A stretch of 64,000 bases of DNA from Hippophae tibetana (GCA_037013495.1 CM072808.1:6425319-6489318); one strand, 5' to 3'. Shown: positions 12,521-26,636, counted from the stretch's first letter. Notes: a model not told the origin generated them from the letters alone. Program-made: numbers and translations.

Positions 12521-12883
12521 GCCGATCAAGGTTTTTTTATTTATATTTTCAATCAATCTCTCTTATTGAAAAAATATTGAGTAGAAAAAAAGAACGGAGA
12601 TTTTGTTCACATTTTCAAAAACAAAAAAACATTTGCTAAAAAAGAGTAACCACTTTCAATGGAGATAACTTTTTACTCCGGTATCCATACGAATATTATA
12701 ATTTATTAAATGGAAGCTCTTATCAAATTACACAATATGCATTGGTCTCGCAAGACAAAAATCGTTTTTGTACCCAAATAACATCGTTTACATCACTTAT
12801 TTACTATTTAAAGTTTTTTATGTAACATTTTCATTTTACTTACTTCCGGTTTAATTCAATAGAGCTATAAAAGAGATATTGAT
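12521..12883 (+). repeat. Monomer type H (363 bp), representative copy
   Basis: Beta superfamily. Diagnostic words: AAGGTTTTTTTATTT in the head, CATTTGCTAAAAAAG and ACTCCGGTATCCATACG, then a C-like tail (GCAAGACAAAAATCG, TTTTTTATG). It always follows G and leads to a GTCGAC-marked monomer (I, J or A). Confidence 0.92.
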
Positions 12884-13243
12884 GTCGACGTAGGATTGTT
12901 TATTTATATTTTTAATCAATCTCTCTTATTGAAACAAATAGAGAAGAGAAAAAGAAAATGAATGTGGTTCACATTTTCAAAATAGAAAACACATTTCGTA
13001 AATATGAGTTACAACTTTCAACGAAGATAAATTTTGACTGAGGTATCGAAACGATTATTATAATATATCAAATTAAAGCTCGTACCAAATTAAACAATAT
13101 GCATTTTCCTCGATAGGAAAATCATTTTTGTACCCAAATAACATCGTTTACATCACTTATTTATTGTTTAAAGTTTTTGACGCACCATTTTCATTTTACT
13201 TACTTCCGGTTTAATTCAATAGAGCTATAAAGGAGATATTGGT
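12884..13243 (+). repeat. Monomer type I (360 bp), representative copy
   Basis: Alpha superfamily, best read as an A/B mosaic. The marker is GTCGACGTAGGATTG (A-like with C to G), then a B-like body from AGAGAAGAGAAAAAG, with CGTACCAAATT as a private change. It follows H in region I only. Confidence 0.9.
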
Positions 13244-14689
13244 GCCGATCAAGGTTTTTTTATTTATATTTTAAATCAATCTCTCTTTTTGAAAAAATAT
13301 TGAGTAGAAAAAAAGAACGGAGATTTTGTTCACATTTTCAAAAACAAAAAAACATTTGGTAAAAAAGAGTAACCACTTTCAATGGAGATAACTTTTTACT
13401 CGGGTATCGAAACGACTATTATAGTTTATTAAATGGAAGCTCTTATCAAATTACACAATATGCATTGGTCTCGCAAGACAAAAATCGTTTTTGTACCCAA
13501 ATAACATCGTTTACATCACTTATTTACTATTTAAAGTTTTTTATGCAACATTTTCATTTTACTTACTTCCGGTTTAATTCAATAGAGCTATAAAAGAGAT
13601 ATTGATGTCGACCTAGGATTGTTTATTTATATTTTTAATCAATCTCTCTTATTGAAACAAATAGAGATGAGAAAAGGAAAATGAATGTGGTTCACATTTT
13701 CAAAATAGAAAACACATTTGGTAAATATGGGTTACAACTTTCAACGGAGATAAATTTTGACTGAGGTATCGAAAGGAATATTATAATATATCAAATTAAA
13801 GCTCGTATCAAATTAAACAATATGCATTTTCCTCAAAAGTAAAATCATTTTTGTACCGAAATAACATCGTTTACATCACTTATTTAATATTTAAAGTTTT
13901 TGACGCAACATTTTCATTTTACTTACTTCCGGTTAAATTCAATACAGCTATAAAGGAGATATTGATGCCGACCTAGGTTTGTTTATTTATATTTTTAATC
14001 AATCTCTCTTATTGAAACAAATAGAGAAGAGAAAAAGAAAATGAATGTGGTTCACATTTTCAAAATAGAAAACACATTTCGTAAATATGAGTTACAACTT
14101 TCAACGAAGATAAATTTTGACTGAGGTATCGAAACGATTATTATAATATATCAAATTAAAGCTCGTATCAAATTAAACAATATGCATTTTCCTCGATAGG
14201 AAAATCATTATTGTACCCAAATAACATCGTTTACATCACTTATTTACAGTTTAAAGTTTTTGACGCACCATTTTCATTTTACTTACTTCCGCTTTAATTC
14301 AATAGAGCTATAAAGGAGATATTGGTGCCGATCAAGGTTTGTTTATTTATATTTTAAATCAATCTCTCTTTTTGAAAAAATATTGAGTAGAAAAAAAGAA
14401 CGGAGATTTTGTTCACATTTTCAAAAACAAAAAAACATTTGGTAAAAAAGAGTAACCACTTTCAATGGAGATAACTTTTTACTCGGGTATCCAAACGAAT
14501 ATTATAATTTATTAAATGGAAGCTCGTATCAAATTACACAATATGCATTGGTCTCGCAAGAAAAAAATCGTTTTTGTACCCAAATAACATCGTTTACATC
14601 ACTTATTTAGTGTTTAAAGATTTTGACGCACCATTTTCATTTTACTTACTTCCGGTTTAATTCAAGAGAGCTATAAAGGAGATATTGGT

Positions 14690-17600
14690 GCCGACCTAGG
14701 GTTTTCTTTATTTATATTTTCAATCAATCTTTCTTATTGAAAAAATATTGAGTAGAAAAAAAGAACGGAGATGTTGTTGACATTTTCAAAAACAAAAAAA
14801 ACATTTGGTAAATAAGTGTAAAAACTTTCAAAGGAGATAACTTTTTACACGGGTATCGAAACGAATATTATAATTTATTAAATGGAAGCTCATATCAAAT
14901 TACACAATATGCATTGCTCACACAAGAAAAAAATCGTTTTTGTACCCAAATAACATCGTTTACATTATTTATTTAGTGTTTAAAGTTTTTGCCCCGCATT
15001 TTCATTTTACTTACTTCAGGTTTAATTCAATAGAGCTATAAAGGAGATATTGGTGCCGACCTAGGTTTGTTTATTTATATTTTCAATCAATCTCTCTTAT
15101 TGAAAAAAATAGGGAGGAGAAAAAGAAAATGAATGTTGTTCACATTTTCAAAATCAAAAACACATTTTGTAAATATGAGTAACAACTTTCAACAGAGATA
15201 ACTTTTGACTGGGGTATCGAAAGGAATATTAAAATATATCAAATTAAAGCTCGTATCAAATTAAACAATATGCATTTTCCTGGAAAGGAAAATCATTTTT
15301 GTACCCAAATAACAACGTTTACATCACTTATTTACTGTTTAAAGTTTTTGACGCACCATTTTCATTTTACTTACTTCCGGTTTAATTCAATAGTGGTATA
15401 AAGGAGATATTGGAGCCGATCAAGGTTTGTTTATTTATATTTTCAATTAATCTCTCTTATTGAAAAAATATTGAGTAGAAAAAAAGAACGGAGATTTTGT
15501 TCACATTTTCAAAAACAAAAAAACATTTGGTAAAAAAGAGTAACCACTTTCAATGGAGATAACTTTTTACTCGGGTATCCAAACGAATATTATAATTTAT
15601 TAAATGGAAGCTCGTATCCAATTACACAATATGCATTGGTCTCGCAAGAAAACAATCGTTTTTGTACGCAAATAACTTCGTTTACATCACTTATTTAGTG
15701 TTTAAAGATTTTGACGCACCATTTTCATTTTACTTACTTCCGGTTTAATTCAATAGAGCTATAAAGGAGATATTGGTGCCGATCAAGGTTTTTTTATTTA
15801 TATTTTCAATCAATCTCTCTTATTGAAAAAATATTGAGTAGAAAAAAAGAACGGAGATTTTGTTCACATTTTCAAAAACAAAAAAACATTTGCTAAAAAA
15901 GAGTAACCACTTTCAATGGAGATAACTTTTTACTCCGGTATCCATACGAATATTATAATTTATTAAATGGAAGCTCTTATCAAATTACACAATATGCATT
16001 GGTCTCGCAAGACAAAAATCGTTTTTGTACCCAAATAACATCGTTTACATCACTTATTTACTATTTAAAGTTTTTTATGTAACATTTTCATTTTACTTAC
16101 TTCCGGTTTAATTCAATAGAGCTATAAAAGAGATATTGATGTCGACGTAGGATTGTTTATTTATATTTTTAATCAATCTCTCTTATTGAAACAAATAGAG
16201 AAGAGAAAAAGAAAATGAATGTGGTTCACATTTTCAAAATAGAAAACACATTTCGTAAATATGAGTTACAACTTTCAACGAAGATAAATTTTGACTGAGG
16301 TATCGAAACGATTATTATAATATATCAAATTAAAGCTCGTACCAAATTAAACAATATGCATTTTCCTCGATAGGAAAATCATTTTTGTACCCAAATAACA
16401 TCGTTTACATCACTTATTTATTGTTTAAAGTTTTTGACGCACCATTTTCATTTTACTTACTTCCGGTTTAATTCAATAGAGCTATAAAGGAGATATTGGT
16501 GCCGATCAAGGTTTTTTTATTTATATTTTAAATCAATCTCTCTTTTTGAAAAAATATTGAGTAGAAAAAAAGAACGGAGATTTTGTTCACATTTTCAAAA
16601 ACAAAAAAACATTTGGTAAAAAAGAGTAACCACTTTCAATGGAGATAACTTTTTACTCGGGTATCGAAACGACTATTATAGTTTATTAAATGGAAGCTCT
16701 TATCAAATTACACAATATGCATTGGTCTCGCAAGACAAAAATCGTTTTTGTACCCAAATAACATCGTTTACATCACTTATTTACTATTTAAAGTTTTTTA
16801 TGCAACATTTTCATTTTACTTACTTCCGGTTTAATTCAATAGAGCTATAAAAGAGATATTGATGTCGACCTAGGATTGTTTATTTATATTTTTAATCAAT
16901 CTCTCTTATTGAAACAAATAGAGATGAGAAAAGGAAAATGAATGTGGTTCACATTTTCAAAATAGAAAACACATTTGGTAAATATGGGTTACAACTTTCA
17001 ACGGAGATAAATTTTGACTGAGGTATCGAAAGGAATATTATAATATATCAAATTAAAGCTCGTATCAAATTAAACAATATGCATTTTCCTCAAAAGTAAA
17101 ATCATTTTTGTACCGAAATAACATCGTTTACATCACTTATTTAATATTTAAAGTTTTTGACGCAACATTTTCATTTTACTTACTTCCGGTTAAATTCAAT
17201 ACAGCTATAAAGGAGATATTGATGCCGACCTAGGTTTGTTTATTTATATTTTTAATCAATCTCTCTTATTGAAACAAATAGAGAAGAGAAAAAGAAAATG
17301 AATGTGGTTCACATTTTCAAAATAGAAAACACATTTCGTAAATATGAGTTACAACTTTCAACGAAGATAAATTTTGACTGAGGTATCGAAACGATTATTA
17401 TAATATATCAAATTAAAGCTCGTATCAAATTAAACAATATGCATTTTCCTCGATAGGAAAATCATTATTGTACCCAAATAACATCGTTTACATCACTTAT
17501 TTACAGTTTAAAGTTTTTGACGCACCATTTTCATTTTACTTACTTCCGCTTTAATTCAATAGAGCTATAAAGGAGATATTGGTGCCGATCAAGGTTTGTT

Positions 17601-17946
17601 TATTTATATTTTAAATCAATCTCTCTTTTTGAAAAAATATTGAGTAGAAAAAAAGAACGGAGATTTTGTTCACATTTTCAAAAACAAAAAAACATTTGGT
17701 AAAAAAGAGTAACCACTTTCAATGGAGATAACTTTTTACTCGGGTATCCAAACGAATATTATAATTTATTAAATGGAAGCTCGTATCAAATTACACAATA
17801 TGCATTGGTCTCGCAAGAAAAAAATCGTTTTTGTACCCAAATAACATCGTTTACATCACTTATTTAGTGTTTAAAGATTTTGACGCACCATTTTCATTTT
17901 ACTTACTTCCGGTTTAATTCAAGAGAGCTATAAAGGAGATATTGGT
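14690..17946 (+). repeat. Canonical nine-mer HOR copy (3257 bp)
   Basis: Monomers: 14690 E, 15055 F, 15415 G, 15778 H, 16141 I, 16501 C, 16864 A, 17224 B, 17584 D. It is almost base-for-base the copy that starts at 11432. Its E monomer is one base shorter in an A run (365 rather than 366 bp). The shared private variants between the two copies indicate recent amplification as a pair. Confidence 0.92.
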
Positions 17947-20900
17947 GCCGACCTAGGGTTTTCTTTATTTATATTTTCAATCAATCTTTCTTATTGAAAA
18001 AATATTGAGTAGAAAAAAAGAACGGAGATGTTGTTGACATTTTCAAAAACAAAAAAAACATTTGGTAAATAAGTGTAAAAACTTTCAAAGGAGATAACTT
18101 TTTACACGGGTATCGAAACGAATATTATAATTTATTAAATGGAAGCTCATATCAAATTACACAATATGCATTGCTCACACAAGAAAAAAATCGTTTTTGT
18201 ACCCAAATAACATTGTTTACATTATTTATTTAGTGTTTAAAGTTTTTGCCCCAGCATTTTCATTTTACTTACTTCAGGTTTAATTCAATAGAGCTATAAA
18301 GGAGATATTGGTGCCGACCTAGGTTTGTTTATTTATATTTTCAATCAATCTCTCTTATTGAAAAAAATAGGGAGGAGAAAAAGAAAATGAATGTTGTTCA
18401 CATTTTCAAAATCAAAAACACATTTGGTAAATATGAGTAACAACTTTCAACAGAGATAACTTTTGACTGGGGTATCGAAAGGAATATTAAAATATATCAA
18501 ATTAAAGCTCGTATCAAATTAAACAATATGCATTTTCCTGGAAAGGAAAATCATTTTTGTACCCAAATAACAACGTTTACATCACTTATTTACTGTTTAA
18601 AGTTTTTGACGCACCATTTTCATTTTACTTACTTCCGGTTTAATTCAATAGTGGTATAAAGGAGATATTGGTGCCGATCAAGGTTTGTTTATTTATATTT
18701 TCAATTAATCTCTCTTATTGAAAAAATATTGAGTAGAAAAAAAGAACGGAGATTTTGTTCACATTTTCAAAAACAAAAAATCATTTGGTAAAAAAGAGTA
18801 ACCACTTTCAATGGAGATAACTTTTTACTCGGGTATCCAAACGAATATTATAATTTATTAAATGGAAGCTCGTATCCAATTACACAATATGCATTGGTCT
18901 CGCAAGAAAACAATCGTTTTTGTACGCAAATAACTTCGTTTACATCACTTATTTAGTGTTTAAAGATTTTGACGCACCATTTTCATTTTACTTACTTCCG
19001 GTTTAATTCAATAGAGCTATAAAGGAGATATTGGTTCCGATCAAGGTTTTTTTATTTATATTTTCAATCAATCTCTCTTATTGAAAAAATATTGAGTAGA
19101 AAAAAAGAACGGAGATTTTGTTCACATTTTCAAAAACAAAAAAACATTTGCTAAAAAAGAGTAACCACTTTCAATGGAGATAACTTTTTACTCCGGTATC
19201 CATACGAATATTATAATTTATTAAATGGAAGCTCTTATCAAATTACACAATATGCATTGGTCTCGCAAGACAAAAATCGTTTTTGTACCCAAATAACATC
19301 GTTTACATCACTTATTTACTATTTAAAGTTTTTTATGCAACATTTTCATTTTACTTACTTCCGGTTTAATTAAATAGAGCTATAAAAGAGATATTGATGT
19401 CGACGTAAGATTGTTTATTTATATTTTTAATCAATCTCTCTTATTGAAACAAATAGAGAAGAGAAAAAGAAAATGAATGTGGTTCACATTTTCAAAATAG
19501 AAAACACATTTCGTAAATATGAGTTACAACTTTCAACGAAGATAAATTTTGACTGAGGTATCGAAACGATTATTATAATATATCAAATTAAAGCTCGTAC
19601 CAAATTAAACAATATGCATTTTCCTCGATAGGAAAATCATTTTTGTACCCAAATAACATCGTTTACATCACTTATTTATTGTTTAAAGTTTTTGACGCTC
19701 CATTTTCATTTTACTTACTTCCGGTTTAATTCAATAGAGCTATAAAGGAGATATTGGTGCCGATCAAGGTTTGTTTATTTATATTTTAAATCAATCTCTC
19801 TTTTTGAAAAAATATTGAGTAGAAAAAAAGAACGGAGATTTTGTTCACATTTTCAAAAACAAAAAAACATTTGGTAAAAAAGAGTAACCACTTTCAATGG
19901 AGATAACTTTTTACTCGGGTATCGAAACGACTATTATAGTTTATTAAATGGAAGCTCTTATCAAATTACACAATATGCATTGGTCTCGCAAGACAAAAAT
20001 CGTTTTTGTACCCAAATAACATCGTTTACATCACTTATTTACTATTTAAAGTTTTTTATGCAACATTTTCATTTTACTTACTTCCGGTTTAATTCAATAG
20101 AGCTATCAAAGAGATATTGATGTCGACCTAGGATTGTTTATTTATATTTTTAATCAATCTCTCTTATTGAAACAAATAGAGATGAGAAAAGGAAAATGAA
20201 TGTGGTTCACATTTTCCAAATAGAAAACACATTTGGTAAATATGGGTTACAACTTTCAACGGAGATAAATTTTGACTGAGGTATCGAAACGAATATTATA
20301 ATATATCAAATTAAAGCTCGTATCAAATTAAACAATATGCATTTTCCTCAAAAGTAAAATCATTTTTGTACCGAAATAACATCGTTTACATCACTTATTT
20401 AATATTTAAAGTTTTTGACGCAACATTTTCATTTTACTTACTTCCGGTTAAATTCAATACAGCTATAAAGGAGATATTGATGCCGACCTAGGTTTGTTTA
20501 TTTATATTTTTAATCAATCTCTCTTATTGAAACAAATAGAGAAGAGAAAAAGAAAATGAATGTGGTTCACATTTTCAAAATAGAAAACACATTTCGTAAA
20601 TATGAGTTACAACTTTCAACGAAGATAAATTTTGACTGAGGTATCGAAACGATTATTATAATATATCACATTAAAGCTCGTATCAAATTAAACAATATGC
20701 ATTTTCCTCGATAGGAAAATCATTATTGTACCCAAATAACATCGTTTACATCACTTATTTACTGTTTAAAGTTTTTGACGCACCATTTTTCATTTTACTT
20801 ACTTCCGGTTTAATTCAATAGAGCTATAAAGGAGATATTGGTGCCGATCAAGGTTTGTTTATTTATATTTTAAATCAATCTCTCTTTTTGAAAAAATATT

Positions 20901-21205
20901 GAGTAGAAAAAAAGAACGGAGATTTTGTTCACATTTTCAAAAACAAAAAAACATTTGGTAAAAAAGAGTAACCACTTTCAATGGAGATAACTTTTTACTC
21001 GGGTATCCAAACGAATATTATAATTTATTAAATGGAAGCTCGTATCAAATTACACAATATGCATTGGTCTCGCAAGAAAAAAATCGTTTTTGTACCCAAA
21101 TAACATCGTTTACATCACTTATTTAGTGTTTAAAGATTTTGACGCACCATTTTCATTTTACTTACTTCCGGTTTAATTCAAGAGAGCTATAAAGGAGATA
21201 TTGGT
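17947..21205 (+). repeat. Nine-mer HOR copy with private substitutions (3259 bp)
   Basis: Monomers: 17947 E, 18313 F, 18673 G, 19036 H (marker mutated to TTCCGATC), 19399 I (GTCGACGTAAG), 19759 C, 20122 A (preceded by AGCTATCAAAGAG, which breaks the usual CTATAAA), 20482 B (361 bp, one extra T in CCATTTTTCATTT), 20843 D. The order is canonical, but scattered single changes set it apart from the two preceding copies. Confidence 0.9.
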
Positions 21206-22293
21206 GCCGACCTAGGGTTTTCTTTATTTATATTTTCAATCAATCTTTCTTATTGAAAAAATATTGAGTAGAAAAAAAGAACGGAGATGTTGTTGACATT
21301 TTCAAAAACAAAAAAAACATTTGGTAAATAAGTGTAAAAACTTTCAAAGGAGATAACTTTTTACACGGGTATCGAAACGAATATTATAATTTATTAAATG
21401 GAAGCTCATATCAAATTACACAATATGCATTGCTCACACAAGAAAAAAATCGTTTTTGTACCCAAATAACATTGTTTACATTATTTATTTAGTGTTTAAA
21501 GTTTTTGCCCCGCATTTTCATTTTACTTACTTCAGGTTTAATTCAATAGAGCTATAAAGGAGATATTGGTGCCGACCTAGGTTTGTTTATTTATATTTTC
21601 AATCAATCTCTCTTATTGAAAAAAATAGGGAGGAGAAAAAGAAAATGAATGTTGTTCACATTTTCAAAATCAAAAACACATTTGGTAAATATGAGTAACA
21701 ACTTTCAACAGAGATAACTTTTGACTGGGGTATCGAAAGGAATATTAAAATATATCAAATTAAAGCTCGTATCAAATTAAACAATATGCATTTTCCTGGA
21801 AAGGAAAATCATTTTTGTACCCAAATAACATCGTTTACATCACTTATTTATTGTTTAAAGTTTTTGACGCACCATTTTCATTTTACTTACTTCCGGTTTA
21901 ATTCAATAGAGCTATAAAGGAGATATTGGTGCCGATCAAGGTTTGTTTATTTATATTTTCAATTAATCTCTCTTATTGAAAAAATATTGAGTAGAAAAAA
22001 AGAACGGAGATTTTGTTCACATTTTCAAAAACAAAAAAACATTTGGTAAAAAAGAGTAACCACTTTCAATGGAGATAACTTTTTACTCGGGTATCCAAAC
22101 GAATATTATAATTTATTAAATGGAAGCTCGTATCAAATTACACAATATGCATTGGTCTCGCAAGAAAAAAATCGTTTTTGTACCCAAATAACATCGTTTA
22201 CATCACTTATTTAGTGTTTAAAGATTTTGACGCACCATTTTCATTTTACTTACTTCCGGTTTAATTCAAGAGAGCTATAAAGGAGATATTGGT
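21206..22293 (+). repeat. Three-monomer partial unit E-F-G/D (1088 bp), locally duplicated
   Basis: Monomers: 21206 E, 21571 F, 21931 G-head/D-body. It is followed at once by another E-F (22294, 22659) of near-identical sequence. The monomer at 21931 starts like G (TTCAATTAATC) but continues like D (GCAAGAAAAAAATCG, TTCAAGAGAGC), and D normally precedes E. The chimera therefore closes a short loop back to E, as expected from an exchange between a G and a D monomer. Confidence 0.88.
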
Positions 22294-25200
22294 GCCGACC
22301 TAGGGTTTTCTTTATTTATATTTTCAATCAATCTTTCTTATTGAAAAAATATTGAGTAGAAAAAAAGAACGGAGATGTTGTTGACATTTTCAAAAACAAA
22401 AAAAACATTTGGTAAATAAGTGTAAAAACTTTCAAAGGAGATAACTTTTTACACGGGTATCGAAACGAATATTATAATTTATTAAATGGAAGCTCATATC
22501 AAATTACACAATATGCATTGCTCACACAAGAAAAAAATCGTTTTTGTACCCAAATAACATTGTTTACATTATTTATTTAGTGTTTAAAGTTTTTGCCCCG
22601 CATTTTCATTTTACTTACTTCAGGTTTAATTCAATAGAGCTATAAAGGAGATATTGGTGCCGACCTAGGTTTGTTTATTTATATTTTCAATCAATCTCTC
22701 TTATTGAAAAAAATAGGGAGGAGAAAAAGAAAATGAATGTTGTTCACATTTTCAAAATCAAAAACACATTTGGTAAATATGAGTAACAACTTTCAACAGA
22801 GATAACTTTTGACTGGGGTATCGAAAGGAATATTAAAATATATCAAATTAAAGCTCGTATCAAATTAAACAATATGCATTTTCCTGGAAAGGAAAATCAT
22901 TTTTGTACCCAAATAACATCGTTTACATCACTTATTTATTGTTTAAAGTTTTTGACGCACCATTTTCATTTTACTTACTTCCGGTTTAATTCAATAGAGC
23001 TATAAAGGAGATATTGGTGCCGATCAAGGTTTGTTTATTTATATTTTCAATTAATCTCTCTTATTGAAAAAATATTGAGTAGAAAAAAAGAACGGAGATT
23101 TTGTTCACATTTTCAAAAACAAAAAAACATTTGGTAAAAAAGAGTAACCACTTTCAATGGAGATAACTTTTTACTCGGGTATCCAAACGAATATTATAAT
23201 TTATTAAATGGAAGCTCGTATCCAATTACACAATATGCATTGGTCTCGCAAGAAAACAATCGTTTTTGTACGCAAATAACATCGTTTACATCACTTATTT
23301 AGTGTTTAAAGATTTTGACGCATCATTTTCATTTTACTTACTTCCGGTTTAATTCAATAGAGCTATAAAGGAGATATTGGTGCCGATCAAGGTTTTTTTA
23401 TTTATATTTTCAATCAATCTCTCTTATTGAAAAAATATTGAGTAGAAAAAAAGAACGGAGATTTTGTTCACATTTTCAAAAACAAAAAAACATTTGCTAA
23501 AAAAGAGTAACCACTTTCAATGGAGATAACTTTTTACTCCGGTAACCATACGAATATTATAATTTATTAAATGGAAGCTCTTATCAAATTACACAATATG
23601 CATTGGTCTCGCAAGACAAAAATCGTTTTTGTACCCAAATAACATCGTTTACATCACTTATTTACTATTTAAAGTTTTTTATGCAACATTTTCATTTTAC
23701 TTACTTTCGGTTTAATTCAATAGAGCTATAAAAGAGATATTGATGTCGACGTAGGATTGTTTATTTATATTTTTAATCAATCTCTCTTATTGAAACAAAT
23801 AGAGATGAGAAAAGGAAAATGAATGTGGTTCACATTTTCAAAATAGAAAACACATTTGGTAAATATGGGTTACAAATTTCAACGGAGATAAATTTTGACT
23901 GAGGTATCGAAACGAATATTATAATATATCAAATTAAAGCTCGTATCAAATTAAACAATATGCATTTTCCTCGATAGGAAAATCATTTTTGTACCGAAAT
24001 AACATCGTTTACATCACTTATTTAATATTTAAAGTTTTTGACGCAACATTTTCATTTTACTTACTTCCGGTTAAATTCAATAGAGCTATAAAGGAGATAT
24101 TGGTGCCGATCAAGGTTTGTTTATTTATATTTTAAATCAATCTCTCTTTTTCAAAAAAATATTGAGTAGAAAAAAAGAACGGAGATTTTGTTCACATTTT
24201 CAAAAACAAAAAAACATTTGGTAAAAAAGAGTAACCACTTTCAATGGAGATAAATTTTTACTCGGGTATCGAAACGACTATTATAGTTTATTAAATGGAA
24301 GCTCTTATCAAATTACACAATATGCATTGGTCTCGCAAGACAAAAATCGTTTTTGTACCCAAATAACATCGTTTACATCACTTATTTACTATTTAAAGTT
24401 TTTTATTCAACATTTTCATTTTACTTACTTCCGGTTTAATTCAATAGAGCTATAAAAGAGATATTGATGTCGACCTAGGATTGTTTATTTATATTTTTAA
24501 TCAATCTCTCTTATTGGAACAAATAGAGATGAGAAAAGGAAAATGAATGTGGTTCACATTTTCAAAATAGAAAACACATTTGGTAAATATGGGTTACAAC
24601 TTTCAACGGAGATAAATTTTGACTGAGGTATCGAAACGAATATTATAATATATCAAATTAAAGCTCGTATCAAATTAAACAATATGCATTTTCCTCAAAA
24701 GTAAAATCATTTTTGTACCGAAATAACATCGTTTACATCACTTATTTAATATTTAAAGTTTTTGACGCAACATTTTCATTTTACTCACTTCCGGTTAAAT
24801 TCAATACAGCTATAAAGGAGATATTGATGCCGACCTAGGTTTGTTTATTTATATTTTTAATCAATCTCTCTTATTGAAACAAATAGAGAAGAGAAAAAGA
24901 AAATGAATGTGGTTCACATTTTCAAAATAGAAAACACATTTCGTAAATATGAGTTACAACTTTCAACGAAGATAAATTTTGACTGAGGTATCGAAACGAT
25001 TATTATAATATATCAAATTAAAGCTCGTATCAAATTAAACAATATGCATTTTCCTCTATAGGAAAATCATTTTTGTACCCAAATAACATCGTTTACATCA
25101 CTTATTTATTGTTTAAAGTTTTTGACACACCATTTTCATTTTACTTACTTCCGGTTTAATTCAATAGAGCTATAAAGGAGATATTGGTGCCGATCAAGGT

Positions 25201-25551
25201 TTGTTTATTTATATTTTAAATCAATCTCTCTTTTTGAAAAAATATTGAGTAGAAAAAAAGAACGGAGATTTTGTTCACATTTTCAAAAACAAAAAAACAT
25301 TTGGTAAAAAAGAGTAACCACTTTCAATGGAGATAACTTTTTACTCGGGTATCGAAACGACTATTATAGTTTATTAAATGGAAGCTCTTATCAAATTACA
25401 CAATATGCATTGGTCTCGCAAGACAAAAATCGTTTTTGTACCCAAATAACATCGTTTACATCACTTATTTACTATTTAAAGTTTTTTATGCAACATTTTC
25501 ATTTTACTTACTTCCGGTTTAATTCAATACAGCTATAAAGGAGATATTGAT
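22294..25551 (+). repeat. Last nine-monomer unit of region I, with type J and C*/A* (3258 bp)
   Basis: Monomers: 22294 E, 22659 F, 23019 G, 23382 H, 23745 J, 24105 C*, 24469 A*, 24829 B, 25189 C. The first half is canonical. The I slot is now J (I-type marker GTCGACGTAGG on an A-like body), C carries CTTTTTCAAAAAAATATT and A carries TTATTGGAACAAATAG. These are the markers of region II, so this unit is transitional. The C monomer at 25189 ends with an A-type tail (AATACAGC, ATAAAGGAGATATTGAT) and runs directly into B at 25552. Confidence 0.88.
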
Positions 25552-26636
25552 GCCGACCTAGGTTTGTTTATTTATATTTTTAATCAATCTCTCTTATTGA
25601 AACAAATAGAGAAGAGAAAAAGAAAATGAATGTGGTTCACATTTTCAAAATAGAAAACACATTTCGTAAATATGAGTTACAACTTTCAACGAAGATAAAT
25701 TTTGACTGAGGTATCGAAACGATTATTATAATATATCAAATTAAAGCTCGTATCAAATTAAACAATATGCATTTTCCTCGATAGGAAAATCATTTTTGTA
25801 CCCAAATAACATCGTTTACATCACTTATTTATTGTTTAAAGTTTTTGACACACCATTTTCATTTTACTTACTTCCGGTTTAATTCAATAGAGCTATAAAG
25901 GAGATATTGGTGCCGATCAAGGTTTGTTTATTTATATTTCAATTAATCTCTCTTATTGAAAAAATATTGAGTAGAAAAAAAGAACGGAGATTTTGTTCAC
26001 ATTTTCAAAAACAAAAAAACATTTGGTAAAAAAGAGTAACCACTTTCAATGGAGATAACTTTTTACTCGGGTATCCAAACGAATATTATAATTTATTAAA
26101 TGGAAGCTCGTATCCAATTACACAATATGCATTGGTCTCGCAAGAAAACAATCGTTTTTGTACGCAAATAACATCGTTTACATCACTTATTTAGTGTTTA
26201 AAGATTTTGACGCATCATTTTCATTTTACTTACTTCCGGTTTAATTCAATAGAGCTATAAAGGTGATATTGGTGCCGATCAAGGTTTTTTTATTTATATT
26301 TTCAATCAATCTCTCTTATTGAAAAAATATTGAGTAGAAAAAAAGAACGGAGATTTTGTTCACATTTTCAAAAACAAAAAAACATTTGCTAAAAAAGAGT
26401 AACCACTTTCAATGGAGATAACTTTTTACTCCGGTATCCATACGAATATTATAATTTATTAAATGGAAGCTCTTATCAAATTACACAATATGCATTGGTC
26501 TCGCAAGACAAAAATCGTTTTTGTACCCAAATAACATCGTTTACATCACTTATTTACTATTTAAAGTTTTTTATGCAACATTTTCATTTTACTTACTTCC
26601 GGTTTAATTCAATAGAGCTATAAAAGAGATATTGAT

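Larger units (their letters stand above)
11432..14689 (+). repeat. Canonical nine-mer HOR copy (3258 bp)
   Basis: Monomers: 11432 E, 11798 F, 12158 G, 12521 H, 12884 I, 13244 C, 13607 A, 13967 B, 14327 D. I use this copy as the reference for the unit. It is nearly identical to the next copy at 14690. They share rare variants such as GCTTTAATTC in the D-preceding tail region, CATTATTGTAC in B (for CATTTTTGTAC), and a C head with a run of seven T (AAGGTTTTTTTATTT). Confidence 0.92.
1..25551 (+). repeat. Region I: nine-monomer higher-order repeat domain (~3257 bp unit)
   Basis: Types recur in the order E-F-G-H-I-C-A-B-D. Start-to-start distances between E monomers are 3259, 3256, 3623, 3258, 3257, 3259, 1088 and then one more 3258 bp unit. 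Monomers nine positions apart share private variants (for example the F-type CCTGGAAAGG and H-type ACTCCGGTATCC), whereas neighbours differ widely. This is the definition of an HOR. Deviations include a ten-monomer unit at 7809, a three-monomer unit at 21206 and chimeric monomers at 2747, 6363, 6726, 9984 and 21931. Unequal exchange or gene conversion is the usual explanation for such deviations and is inferred here. Confidence 0.92.
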
